From: Clostridiales bacterium UBA1380
Lineage (GTDB): Bacteria > Bacillota > Clostridia > Oscillospirales > CAG-272
Direction: 5' to 3'
Length of the DNA: 21,694 nt
NCBI GenBank assembly: GCA_002305445.1
Contig: DBRA01000032.1
Coordinates: 7,366 to 29,059 of the forward strand
Positions 8,097 to 15,775 of the stretch are shown here, one piece after another (positions within the stretch are counted from its first letter, which is position 1; the number at the start of each line of letters is the position of its first letter). The position numbers were made by a program, and so were the translations under genes. The notes beneath the pieces are model-generated. The model did no database searches, was not told the DNA's origin, and saw only the letters and a list, made by a program, of their open reading frames with translations.

Positions 8097-8690
8097 TCAG
8101 CTGAGCGGCAGATCGCGCATTTCGTCAACTGCCGAGGAAAAATCGAAATCGTCAAAACCGCCGGTGAAGTAGCCGCTGAAATAATCGCCGAAATTGTTGT
8201 TGTAATAGTTCCGGAACGTCCTGTAAAAAGCAAAATATACCACGGCGGATAAAACGATTGCGACAACCATAACGATGAGCATCGCGCGGCACAGATTGCG
8301 CTTGTTGATCTTCCGGCACCCGCCGCACGCCCAGATGATCGTCAGTATCAAACCGATGATCGGTATGCCGCACAGTATGAAGATGCCTATGTAACCGAGT
8401 GTTGAAATCGGCTCGTACGCGCTTGTCTTTCCGGGGCGTACATCGGGCGTGTACTGCTGCGCATACGGCTGCTGATATACGGGTTGGCCGGCTTGCTGCT
8501 GCGGCTGCTGACCGCCTGACTGCGGCGGCTGTTGTTGGGTTGCCGGCTGCGGATTCTGCTGTTGGGGCGGCTGCTGATTTGATGGTTGAGCGGATGCCTG
8601 CGGCTTCGGCTGTTCTGCGCCGCACTCTGTACAGAAACGTTTACTCTCGTCGATCGAGGCTCCGCATTTTGGACAGGTTTTTTCCGTCAT
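8097..8690 (-). CDS. Zinc-ribbon membrane protein with Gln/Pro-rich linker
   Basis: A 197-residue protein in three parts. An N-terminal zinc ribbon has Cys6, Cys9, Cys20 and Cys23 in the pattern CPKCG-x10-CTECG. A low-complexity linker rich in Gln, Pro and Ala covers about 28-83. Two membrane helices follow, near 98-121 and 134-156, and a Phe/Tyr/Asp-rich tail ends the protein. I chose the ATG at 8690 because GGGG lies about 7 nt upstream of it; a TTG five codons earlier is in frame but has no better site. Proteins of this layout are common in Bacillota and have no settled function; the ribbon presumably faces the cytoplasm. It has its own promoter and a terminator, so it stands alone. Confidence 0.8.
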   Translation of the reverse strand: MTEKTCPKCGASIDESKRFCTECGAEQPKPQASAQPSNQQPPQQQNPQPATQQQPPQSGGQQPQQQAGQPVYQQPYAQQYTPDVRPGKTSAYEPISTLGYIGIFILCGIPIIGLILTIIWACGGCRKINKRNLCRAMLIVMVVAIVLSAVVYFAFYRTFRNYYNNNFGDYFSGYFTGGFDDFDFSSAVDEMRDLPLS

Positions 8691-8722
8691 ATTTTTACCC
8701 CGCAATATTAATATTCGAGTAT

Positions 8723-8751
8723 ATAATACAATATTATTGCGTGTTTGTAAA
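8723..8751 (-). promoter_or_regulatory. Promoter of the zinc-ribbon gene
   Basis: On the minus strand, -35 TTTACA (8746-8751) and -10 TATTAT (8723-8728) are separated by exactly 17 bp. Each box differs from consensus at one position. The predicted start is near 8716, giving a leader of about 25 nt before the ATG at 8690. The site lies between the end of the long minus-strand gene run and the zinc-ribbon gene. Confidence 0.75.
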
Positions 8752-8794
8752 CAGTTTAGCGAAAAAAGTATTTGTTATGTACAGCCGGATTCGA

Positions 8795-9142
8795 TTACAG
8801 GCAGTTGCCGCAGCCCGCGTGCGTCAGCGCAAACGCCATCTTCTCAGATATGCGTTCGGAGCAGGCGATATCTTTTATGCCGAGCTCCTTGATAAATGTT
8901 ATCGCGGCGCGCCCGGCGATAAACGCCGACTCGTCGGCACCCTCGACGAAGTCGAGCGAGGCGATGACTCCGCGCCCTCCCGTGAGCGTGAACTGGCATA
9001 TGCCGACGAAACCGCCGCGCTTGTCGGCTATGTCGTCGTCATCCGCCGAATATGCGAGCGCCTCGGGCATATACGGCGCTCCGAACAGCTCGCACAGTCT
9101 TTTCTGCTCGTCCTTCGATTGAATCGGCTTGACCGTTATCAT
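8795..9142 (-). CDS. Small GNAT-like protein
   Basis: A 115-residue protein whose pattern suggests a reduced GNAT acetyltransferase fold: a GGFVGICQFTL strand, a GVIASLDFV strand, a helix around AFIAGRAAITFIKELG and an IKDIACSE strand. The Arg/Gln-x-x-Gly-x-Gly acetyl-CoA loop that active GNAT enzymes normally show is not recognisable, so catalysis is doubtful. The C-terminal end is Cys-containing (HAGCGNCL). The start has AAAGGA about 11 nt upstream. It follows the pseudouridine synthase gene by 40 bp on the same strand and is probably the last gene of that run. No clear terminator hairpin follows its stop. Function is unknown. Confidence 0.65.
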   Translation of the reverse strand: MITVKPIQSKDEQKRLCELFGAPYMPEALAYSADDDDIADKRGGFVGICQFTLTGGRGVIASLDFVEGADESAFIAGRAAITFIKELGIKDIACSERISEKMAFALTHAGCGNCL

Positions 9143-9182
9143 TATACTGCGGTTCCTTTCAAATTATGGCGCTCCGCGGGCA

Positions 9183-9926
9183 TTATTTTGCCGCGCCGTT
9201 TCTTTTCACCGCCTCGCGGTACAGCTTGGCGACTTCTTCGTCTGTGAGCCGGCGCCATTTGCCCGAGGGCAGCTCGCCGAGGCGCAATTCGCCCTCGGCG
9301 ACGCGTATAAGCTTCACGACGCGCAGACCGAGCGACTCGCACATGCGGCGTATCTGGCGGTTTTTGCCCTCGCGAAGCGTCATTTCAAGCAGCGTCGAGT
9401 CGTCCGACGCAGATAAAAAACGCACGCCCGCGCGCCGCAGCTTCTCGCCGTCGAGCTCCATCGGCTGTCCGAGCGCTTCGATCGCCTCGGGGCTAACGCG
9501 TCCGGCGAGCCGGACGAGATACTTTTTCTCAACGCCGTTGCGCGGATGCGTCAGCAGATTCGTCAGCTCGCCGTCGTCGGTGAGGATGAGCAGCCCCTCC
9601 GAAAACATGTCGAGCCTGCCCACCGGATACACGCGCACGCCGACGTCTTTTATCAGCTCCGTGATGTCCTTGCGGCCTTTATCGTCCGACAGCGTCGACA
9701 CATATCCGCTCGGCTTGTTAAGCATGATATATGTACGGCGCGCCGGCGCCGGTTTTATGCGTTTGCCTTTGATCGTAATCTCGTCGCGCGCCGGAGCGGC
9801 TTTATCGCCGAGCGAGGCGACGACGCCGTTGACGCGGACGTTTCCCGCGGCTATCTCGGCTTCGGCGGCGCGGCGCGACATCAGTCCCGCTTCGGATATG
9901 ATTTTTTGCAGTCTTACTTCTTCCAT
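9183..9926 (-). CDS. RluB/RsuA-family rRNA pseudouridine synthase
   Basis: This 247-residue protein has an N-terminal S4 RNA-binding domain (MRLQK-like start, SRRAAEAEIAAGNVRVNG, about residues 4-60) and a pseudouridine synthase domain with the catalytic motif GRLD at 103-106, Asp106 being the nucleophile. The GKNRQIRRMCESLG stretch is diagnostic for the RsuA/RluB/E/F group. It should turn a uridine of ribosomal RNA into pseudouridine; in Bacillota the gene next to scpB is usually the RluB type acting on 23S rRNA, but the exact site cannot be read from sequence. It lies 61 bp downstream of the carboxypeptidase gene. No good ribosome site precedes the ATG at 9926. Confidence 0.92.
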   Translation of the reverse strand: MEEVRLQKIISEAGLMSRRAAEAEIAAGNVRVNGVVASLGDKAAPARDEITIKGKRIKPAPARRTYIMLNKPSGYVSTLSDDKGRKDITELIKDVGVRVYPVGRLDMFSEGLLILTDDGELTNLLTHPRNGVEKKYLVRLAGRVSPEAIEALGQPMELDGEKLRRAGVRFLSASDDSTLLEMTLREGKNRQIRRMCESLGLRVVKLIRVAEGELRLGELPSGKWRRLTDEEVAKLYREAVKRNGAAK

Positions 9927-9987
9927 TTATTTCGCGGGCGAATCCGTCCGCTTTCCTTTTTGTAAATTGTTGCAGCGTTTGTATTCG

Positions 9988-11091
9988 TTATGACGGGCAG
10001 TCCTCCGCGGCCACGATTCTTGTCTCGCCGATAACGGTGTCGCCGCGCTTGTATATAACGCGGCCGAGGACGTCGCCCTTGCATACCGGCGCGTAGTAGA
10101 ATCGCTTCAGCTCCGTTACGGCAGTGACGGGGCCGAGCGCGGTGTCCCCCTCGGCAGCGCCGGCGTATACAGCGTCTTTGTTGACCGCGCGGACATAAAC
10201 ATCGCCGTCGGGGCATACGACGCCGACCACGAAAGCAAGCGAGCCGGGCGTCGACAGCGCGACGCGGCGGACGGCGGAGAACCCGTAATCGAGCATCCGC
10301 GTGTGGTCGTTCCAGTCGTCTGGCGCGTCGAGCGTAACGGCGACGAGCAGGACGCCGTTCCTTTCGGCGGCGGATACGAGGCAGCGTCCGGACTTTTTCG
10401 TGTATCCGGTCTTGACGCCTACGGCGTCGGGATAAAGGCGCAGCATCTTGTTGTGGTTGACGAGGACGCGCGTGCCCTCGCTGCCGCAGAGCGGGATTTT
10501 AGCTATCCGCGTCGACGAAATCTCGCGGAAGGTCGTGTTTTTCAGCGCGTATGCGGACAGCTTTGCTAAATCGTAAGCCGTCGTGTAATGATCCGGGTTG
10601 TCGAGGCCGTGCGGATTCGTGAAGTGCGTATCTTTGAGCCCAAGTTCCGCAGCGCGCTCGTTCATCATATCGGCAAAGCCTTCGACCGAACCGGCCAGCT
10701 CGCATGCGATGGCCGTCGCCGCATCGTTCGCGCTTTCGAGCAGCACCGCTTCGACGAGCTGGCGCATCGTCAGCTTTTCGCCCACGTGCAGATATATGCT
10801 CGACCCCTCGACTCCGATCGCGCTTGACGAAACGGTTACGGTTTCGCCGAGCGCACCGCTCTCTATCGCGAGCAGCGCCGTCATAATCTTTGTCGTGCTT
10901 GCCATCGGAAGGCGGTCGCGCTCGCGTTTACCCCACAGCACGTCGCCCGTCGACGCTTCGATCAGTATTGCTGACTTCGCAGACACGGCCGGCGTTTCGG
11001 CCGCGACGGCGGATGCGTGCAAAGCGCAGACCGCTGCCGCGGAAATGACGGCGGCTGCGCAGCCCGCTATATATTTTAAGAATAACTTCAT
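9988..11091 (-). CDS. D-alanyl-D-alanine carboxypeptidase (DacF/DacB type, S11)
   Basis: A 367-residue exported low-molecular-weight penicillin-binding protein that removes the terminal D-alanine from peptidoglycan side chains. A signal peptide spans about 1-31 (cleavage near AVAA-E). The three active-site motifs are complete: STTK (Ser65, Lys68), SAN (120-122) and KTG (227-229). A beta-rich C-terminal domain follows to the end. I see no C-terminal amphipathic anchor helix of the kind that holds many relatives to the membrane, so it may be soluble or held otherwise. GGAG lies 7 nt before the ATG, but it sits inside a perfect 13-bp inverted repeat (see the repeat at 11092-11174). Its place next to ytfJ suggests a DacF-like, spore-related role, which is inference. 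Confidence 0.93.
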   Translation of the reverse strand: MKLFLKYIAGCAAAVISAAAVCALHASAVAAETPAVSAKSAILIEASTGDVLWGKRERDRLPMASTTKIMTALLAIESGALGETVTVSSSAIGVEGSSIYLHVGEKLTMRQLVEAVLLESANDAATAIACELAGSVEGFADMMNERAAELGLKDTHFTNPHGLDNPDHYTTAYDLAKLSAYALKNTTFREISSTRIAKIPLCGSEGTRVLVNHNKMLRLYPDAVGVKTGYTKKSGRCLVSAAERNGVLLVAVTLDAPDDWNDHTRMLDYGFSAVRRVALSTPGSLAFVVGVVCPDGDVYVRAVNKDAVYAGAAEGDTALGPVTAVTELKRFYYAPVCKGDVLGRVIYKRGDTVIGETRIVAAEDCPS

Positions 11092-11174
11092 TTTTATTCT
11101 CCGTCAAAAACAGGTTTACGGCGGGCTTTTAAAGACCGCCGCGCCTTTGTATTTTGTTCATACGGAGAATAAAA
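11092..11174 (-). repeat. Imperfect palindrome that covers the carboxypeptidase ribosome site
   Basis: TTTTATTCTCCGT (11092-11104) and its exact reverse complement ACGGAGAATAAAA (11162-11174) form a 13-bp inverted repeat around 57 bp. Inside lies a second hairpin: CGGCGG (11119-11124) with CCGCCG (11136-11141), continued by CTTT/AAAG after one mismatch. In the transcript the 3' arm of the outer stem contains the GGAG ribosome site and ends directly at the start codon of the carboxypeptidase gene, so folding would hide the site. The inner hairpin followed by a GTTTTT run is also a weak terminator-like shape. Confidence 0.7.
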
Positions 11175-11188
11175 TATACGATTGGCGT

Positions 11189-11617
11189 TTACTCCGCGCC
11201 GTCGGACGGCTTCTTGTTAAAAATTTCTTTTATGCGTGCGATAAGCTCGGGAGAACGCTCGAGGAAATCCGCGATCGTCGAAACAGGGTCGGCCGGCACG
11301 GGATTCGAAATGCTCAGCAGCTCGACGTCGCCGTCAGCTTTAATGATAAGAAACGCAACGGGCGTTACGGTCAGCCCCGTTCCGCCGCCGCCGCCGAAAT
11401 TTGTCTGCTGATCCTTCGCGGCCGTAGTTTTTTCCGCTGCGTTTTTGCCGAGGTAATCGATACCGCCGGACGCGAAGCCGACGCTGAGCTTCGATACCGG
11501 TATTATTATGGAGCCGTTGGCGGTCGTTATCGGGTTGCCGATCACGGTATCGGCACCGGCGACCTGCTTTATACCGTCGAGAGACGATTTGATGATCTCG
11601 GAAAACTTGCTTTCCAT
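11189..11617 (-). CDS. ytfJ: GerW/YtfJ-family sporulation protein
   Basis: This 142-residue cytoplasmic protein matches the YtfJ (GerW) family by length and by landmarks: the opening helix with IIKSSLDGIKQVAG, the strand TVIGNPIT, TIIPVSKLSVGFASGG-like sequence, the Gly-rich FGGGGGTGLTV loop and VTPVAFLII. In Bacillus subtilis the family member is a forespore protein needed for normal spore germination, but homologues are widespread in Clostridia. A ribosome site AAAGGAG lies 10 nt before the ATG. The gene follows the DUF2953 gene by 3 bp and precedes the carboxypeptidase gene by 97 bp, the conserved order in Clostridia. It is the clearest sign in the window of a sporulation lineage. Confidence 0.93.
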   Translation of the reverse strand: MESKFSEIIKSSLDGIKQVAGADTVIGNPITTANGSIIIPVSKLSVGFASGGIDYLGKNAAEKTTAAKDQQTNFGGGGGTGLTVTPVAFLIIKADGDVELLSISNPVPADPVSTIADFLERSPELIARIKEIFNKKPSDGAE

Positions 11618-11620
11618 AAT

Positions 11621-12271
11621 TTATACGCTCCTTTTCTTTTTTACTGTATCGGTGTTGGCGGAATCGTTTTTCTCCGTATCGCCTATGAAACCGCTTAAAA
11701 CGTGCGTCAGAAGCCCGAGCGCGTGGATAACCCGCATCCTGAACGTCAGCCTCAGCCGGACGGACGATCTGCCCGCAATAAAGTCCGGCTTTATGTCAAT
11801 TTTATCGGTGCGCAACCGTATCTCTTCGGCGGAGCAGACGCCGAACAGCGCGTCAACTGCGGCGCAGACCGCCCCGTATGCGATTGCGGTCTTTGCGGCG
11901 TCGTCCGTGGCGACAGTGATGTCAACCTCGCGCGCGATCAGTGTGGAGTGGCGGTGTAGCCGCTCTTTAATCTCGCCGATGAGCGACGCCGCAGTTCTGA
12001 TCACATCGAGCGGATTTTCGGCTTCTTTGCTTTCGGCGCCCGCCGCGCCTCCGGCAGGCGCGGTCTTCGCCTTCGGCTGTTTCTTTTTCGAATACTTGCG
12101 GGAATCCACCGGCTTTTCCGGCTGCGGATAAAGCAGCTTGCGCACCGGGCCGTAGCGCACCCATGCGCGAAAGCCGCCCTTTTCGTCGTAGTTGACGTCG
12201 ATCGACGCGTTTGTTGCGAGCGCGAGCGCGATCAGCGCGGCTGCCGATGCGATGATGGCGAGCGCTGTCAT
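11621..12271 (-). CDS. DUF2953 membrane protein
   Basis: A 216-residue protein with one N-terminal membrane helix (about 1-20), a short beta strand pair (DVNYDEKGGFRAWVRYGPVRKLLYP), a Lys/Ala-rich linker (about 55-85) and a C-terminal part with the strands DITVATDDAAKTAIAYG and IRLRTDKIDIKPDF. This arrangement is that of DUF2953, a family found mainly in spore-forming Bacillota. The start ATG overlaps the scpB stop by 4 bp (ATGA), so translation is likely coupled, and ytfJ follows after 3 bp. The tight linkage to ytfJ suggests they work in the same process, perhaps at the forespore membrane; that is inference, as no activity is known to me. Confidence 0.85.
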   Translation of the reverse strand: MTALAIIASAAALIALALATNASIDVNYDEKGGFRAWVRYGPVRKLLYPQPEKPVDSRKYSKKKQPKAKTAPAGGAAGAESKEAENPLDVIRTAASLIGEIKERLHRHSTLIAREVDITVATDDAAKTAIAYGAVCAAVDALFGVCSAEEIRLRTDKIDIKPDFIAGRSSVRLRLTFRMRVIHALGLLTHVLSGFIGDTEKNDSANTDTVKKKRSV

Positions 12272-12924
12272 GGCGTTGAGTTCGTCGTCACAGCGGCGGG
12301 CTGACCCGCGTCTTTTTCCGCCGAAGCGGGCGGCAGCGTGTCGCTGCCGCCCTCATATGCGGCGGCGGACAGCCGAGCCTGAACGTCGGCGTCGGCGCGC
12401 GGAACGTCGACGGCGGGGAGCTGCTCGAGCGAGCTTATGCCGAAGCAGCGCAGGAAATCGGGCGTCGTCCTGTATAAAACCGGCCGCCCGGGCGCGTCGA
12501 GCCGCCCGCACGGTTCGATCAGCTTTTTGTCCATGAGCGACGACATGGCGTAGGACGAGTCGACGCCGCGCACGGTGTCGACGAACGAGCGCGTCACCGG
12601 CTCGTTATATGCGATTACGGCGAGCACCTCGAGCGACGAAGGCGACAGGTTGCCGCCGCGCCTTATGCCGAGCGCCTCGCGTATGTACGGCGCAAGGCCC
12701 TCCTTTGTGCAAAGCTGGCACGTGCGGTCGTTTACGAGCAGCACCGTTCCGCGGTCTTCCGAGTTATATTCAGCGGCGAAGGCTTCGACGAGCTTTTTCA
12801 CGGCGGCGGGCGGATAACCGAGCACGCCGGACAGCTTGTCGTACGTCAGCGCGTGACCGGCCGCGAACAAAACCGCCTCGATGATCGCGTTGACTCTGCG
12901 CAGCTCGACTTTTTCACAATCCAC
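12268..12924 (-). CDS. scpB: Segregation and condensation protein B
   Basis: A 218-residue ScpB. It binds ScpA and, as a dimer, links to SMC to form the condensin-like complex that folds and segregates the chromosome. Two winged-helix domains are visible; the family signatures are EAVLFAAGHALT near the start, SPSSLEVLAVIAYNEPVTR and the segment PGRPVLYRTTPDFLRCFG. The start is a GTG at 12924, supported by GGAGG 8 nt upstream, and it overlaps the end of scpA by 11 bp. The last 40 or so residues are a weakly conserved, Ala/Asp-rich tail. The smc gene itself is not in the window, as is usual. Confidence 0.95.
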   Translation of the reverse strand: MDCEKVELRRVNAIIEAVLFAAGHALTYDKLSGVLGYPPAAVKKLVEAFAAEYNSEDRGTVLLVNDRTCQLCTKEGLAPYIREALGIRRGGNLSPSSLEVLAVIAYNEPVTRSFVDTVRGVDSSYAMSSLMDKKLIEPCGRLDAPGRPVLYRTTPDFLRCFGISSLEQLPAVDVPRADADVQARLSAAAYEGGSDTLPPASAEKDAGQPAAVTTNSTP

Positions 12925-13732
12925 TCTTCACACCTCCGATCTGTACCTGAACCGCTTCGTCGTCGCGCGCGGTCCTGACGCGGCTGTCGCCGGCCACAAG
13001 CTCCAGCTCGACGTCAGAGGTAACCGCTATAAGCCCCGAATCCTCGTCGGGCACGCGACGCAGCACGACGCGCTGCGCGCGAAGCAGCTCAAGCACGCCC
13101 ATGAACATCGCGATCAGCTCCGCTTTCGATCCTGCCTCGCGCAGATACGGAAGCAGCTGCATCGGCCCTTTTTTGCGCAGCCGAATGAGCAGCGAATATA
13201 TCTTTCCCGTGACCGAATACGTCTTCGCGTGCAGTATCGGCTCAATCTTCTCGCGCGTGTCCGCGGTCGTTATCTTCACCTCGCGCATGACGCGCGTCAG
13301 CGCCGCGGCAAGCAGCGAAACGTCGTGTTCGGCGACATAGCCCGGATCGGGCGAAAGCTCGTCCGGCTCCTTCGCGATTCTGTCGCCGTACTGCGCGTAG
13401 AGCTGCGCGAGCGACGCGGCCGCCTCCTTCGCGCGCTTGTATTCGAGCATCGCGGCGGCGAGCGCGGCGCGAGGATCCTCCTCGGTCTCCGGGTCGCGCG
13501 GCAGCAGCATGCGGCTCTTTATCAGCATCAGCGTGCTCGCCATAACGAGAAAGTCCGCGGACAGATCCATATCCGCATTTTCCGCCGCTCCGATATACTC
13601 CATATACTGGTCGCACAGCACGGCGATGGGTATGTCGTTTATGTCGATCTTGTTCTTCTCGACCAGGCTCAGCAGAAGGTCGAGCGGCCCCTCGAAGAGG
13701 TCGAGCTTATATGTCGGCGCCGTGTCTGTCAT
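12914..13732 (-). CDS. scpA: Segregation and condensation protein A
   Basis: A 272-residue ScpA, the kleisin subunit that bridges the SMC heads. The N-terminal signature YKLDLFEGPLDLLLSLVEK followed by KIDINDIPIAVLCDQYMEY is diagnostic, and a middle LVMASTLMLIKSRMLLP helix and a C-terminal winged-helix region that contacts SMC are visible. The ATG at 13732 overlaps the M50 protease stop codon by 4 bp, and no purine-rich ribosome site precedes it, so translation depends on coupling to the upstream gene. The next gene, scpB, begins inside its last codons. Length is slightly above the family average of about 250. Confidence 0.95.
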   Translation of the reverse strand: MTDTAPTYKLDLFEGPLDLLLSLVEKNKIDINDIPIAVLCDQYMEYIGAAENADMDLSADFLVMASTLMLIKSRMLLPRDPETEEDPRAALAAAMLEYKRAKEAAASLAQLYAQYGDRIAKEPDELSPDPGYVAEHDVSLLAAALTRVMREVKITTADTREKIEPILHAKTYSVTGKIYSLLIRLRKKGPMQLLPYLREAGSKAELIAMFMGVLELLRAQRVVLRRVPDEDSGLIAVTSDVELELVAGDSRVRTARDDEAVQVQIGGVKSGL

Positions 13733-14406
13733 CTTAAGAAGGGAATGAGGTCGAACACGGCGTTGTAGCCGCTGAACACCTTGTCTATCAGCCAGCCGAG
13801 CGTGCCGCCCACGAGTCCGAAGCGGCTGCCGGCGAAGATGAGGATGAACATCGCTATCATAATGTAGTTCTCATACTTCATAATGCCGAAATAAAGCTTC
13901 TGCGGCAGCAGCGTCAGAAAGACGCGCGAGCCGTCGAGCGGCGGAATAGGCAGCATATTGAAGATTCCGAGACCGATATTGAGCGTGCAGAACATCTGCA
14001 AAAACACAAGCAGGAAATATCCGGGCGAAAAATAGAAGTCCGCGCCCGTCGTATTAATAACGGCGTAAACGACTCTGTAGACGAACGTGCCGGCAAAGGC
14101 GAGCAGCAGGTTCGATACCGGTCCGGCGAGCGACGACAGCGCCATATCGCGCTTCGGATTCTTGAAGTAGCGCGTGTTTATCGGCACCGGCTTCGCCCAT
14201 CCGAAGCCGAAAATGAGCATGCACAAAAATCCGATCGGGTCGAGGTGCCGCAGCGGGTTGATCGACAGCCGACCGGTGATTTTCGCCGTCGGATCGCCCA
14301 GTTTATACGCGGCGTATCCGTGCGCGCACTCGTGAATAGTCAGCGCGATCAGAATCGACGGCAGTGACAGCAGCTTTATTACAAGCTGTATCGTGAAATT
14401 ATTCAT
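13729..14406 (-). CDS. Site-2 protease family membrane metalloprotease (M50)
   Basis: A 225-residue integral membrane protein of the M50B/YwhC type. The zinc site HECAH is at residues 25-29 (His25, Glu26, His29) and the third ligand motif NMLPIPPLDG ends with Asp158-Gly159, so the catalytic residues are complete. It has about five or six membrane helices. The family cleaves substrates within the membrane; the small YwhC-like forms next to scpA have no established substrate. AAAGGA lies 8 nt before the ATG. It overlaps scpA by 4 bp at its end and starts 19 bp after the lysA stop, which makes it the coupling gene between lysA and the scp genes. Confidence 0.92.
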   Translation of the reverse strand: MNNFTIQLVIKLLSLPSILIALTIHECAHGYAAYKLGDPTAKITGRLSINPLRHLDPIGFLCMLIFGFGWAKPVPINTRYFKNPKRDMALSSLAGPVSNLLLAFAGTFVYRVVYAVINTTGADFYFSPGYFLLVFLQMFCTLNIGLGIFNMLPIPPLDGSRVFLTLLPQKLYFGIMKYENYIMIAMFILIFAGSRFGLVGGTLGWLIDKVFSGYNAVFDLIPFLR

Positions 14407-14425
14407 CCGTTACATCCTTTTATAC

Positions 14426-15724
14426 TTACACATCGAGTCTGTACAAATCCTCATAGCTCTCGCGGGCGATGCCGATGCGCGCCCTGCCGCCCTCGAGCTC
14501 GATCAGCGGCGGACGCGGTATGCGGTTGTAGTTCGACGCCATCGAATAGTTGTACGCGCCGGTGACGAGAACCGCAAGTATGTCGCCGCGCTGCGGCTTC
14601 GCAATCTTAACGTTCTCGCCGAGCAGGTCGCCCGATTCGCAGCAGCGTCCGGAAATCGTGCAGACGAAGTCGGCGGGCGATGCCGCATGTGTCGCGTTGA
14701 CGAAGGTGTACTCGGAGCCGTACAGCGCGTAGCGCGGGTTGTCGGGCATGCCGCCGTCGACGGACACATAGCTTCGGAAGCCCGGAATGGTCTTCACCGA
14801 GCCGACCGTATAAAGCGTCGCGCCCGCCGCGGCGACGATCGAGCGTCCCGGCTCAAGCATGATGTCCGGCTGCTCGATTCCGTACGTCTCGCACACGGTG
14901 CGGATCTTGATCGAAAGAAATCGTATGTTTTCGGCGATGTCGATTTTGGGGTCCTGCTCCGTATAGCGGACGCCGAAGCCGCCGCCGAGCGACAGCTCGC
15001 GCGCGACCCAGCCGAACGTGGTCTTCAGGCGCGCTATAAACGCGAGCATTATCTCCGCGGCGGCGGAGAAGGGCACGACGTCGAAGATCTGGCTGCCGAT
15101 ATGGCAGTGCAGACCGACAAGTTCGATGTTGCGGCAGCCGAGGGCGAGCTTAACAAGCTCCTCGGCCTGGCCCGTTCCTATCGGCGTGCCGAACTTGGAG
15201 TCCACGTTGCCGGTGGTGATCTTTTTGTGCGTGTGCGGGTCGATGCCCGGCGTTACGCGCAGTATGACGCGCGGCATCACGCCCGCATTGCCGGCGATCG
15301 TGTCGAGCGCGGCAAGCTCCTCCGCGCAATCGCAGGCGAAGCGTCCGACGTGCAGGGAGAGCGCGTATTTCAAGTCCTCGTCCGTCTTGTTGTTGCCGTG
15401 AAAGCAGACGTTTTCCATCGGGAAGCCGGCGGCTTTTGCTGTCGCGAGCTCGCCCGGCGACACGCAGTCGACGCACAGACCTTCTTCGGCTGCGACTCTG
15501 TATATGCCCTTGTATGAAAGAGCTTTGCTCGCGTAGAAAGCGCGCGAGCCGCCGCCGAAATGCTCGTTCATCGCATTGCGGTATATTCTGCAGTTTTCCC
15601 GCACTGCGTCGATATCGAGCAGATAAACGGGCGTGCCGTAGCGCTCGGCAAGCTCGACCGCGTCGAAACCCGCGATCGAGAGACGGCCTTTGCTGTTTAC
15701 GGAGAAGGTTGCGTCATGTATCAT
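14426..15724 (-). CDS. lysA: Diaminopimelate decarboxylase
   Basis: A 432-residue PLP-dependent decarboxylase that turns meso-diaminopimelate into lysine, the last step of lysine synthesis. Lys67 in FYASKALSYKG is the cofactor lysine; the ELVGLHCHIGSQI strand, the GGGFGVRY loop, LEPGRSIVAAAG and the CESGD motif are all present, so the fold III barrel and C-terminal domain are complete. I place the start at the ATG at 15724, six bases after GAGG; a TTG four codons upstream overlaps that ribosome site and is unlikely. Only 51 bp separate it from the GNAT gene, too short for a lysine riboswitch. A TATAAT lies at 15775-15780 on this strand but has a poor -35, so it may be transcribed with the upstream genes. 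Confidence 0.95.
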   Translation of the reverse strand: MIHDATFSVNSKGRLSIAGFDAVELAERYGTPVYLLDIDAVRENCRIYRNAMNEHFGGGSRAFYASKALSYKGIYRVAAEEGLCVDCVSPGELATAKAAGFPMENVCFHGNNKTDEDLKYALSLHVGRFACDCAEELAALDTIAGNAGVMPRVILRVTPGIDPHTHKKITTGNVDSKFGTPIGTGQAEELVKLALGCRNIELVGLHCHIGSQIFDVVPFSAAAEIMLAFIARLKTTFGWVARELSLGGGFGVRYTEQDPKIDIAENIRFLSIKIRTVCETYGIEQPDIMLEPGRSIVAAAGATLYTVGSVKTIPGFRSYVSVDGGMPDNPRYALYGSEYTFVNATHAASPADFVCTISGRCCESGDLLGENVKIAKPQRGDILAVLVTGAYNYSMASNYNRIPRPPLIELEGGRARIGIARESYEDLYRLDV

Positions 15725-15775
15725 TGTCGACCTCAAACGGTTGTAAAATTCTGTATGCGCAATTTTTATCGCGTA

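Noticed and set aside
15725..15775. Lysine riboswitch in front of lysA
   Set aside because: Only 51 bp lie between the GNAT stop and the lysA start, too short for an L-box.
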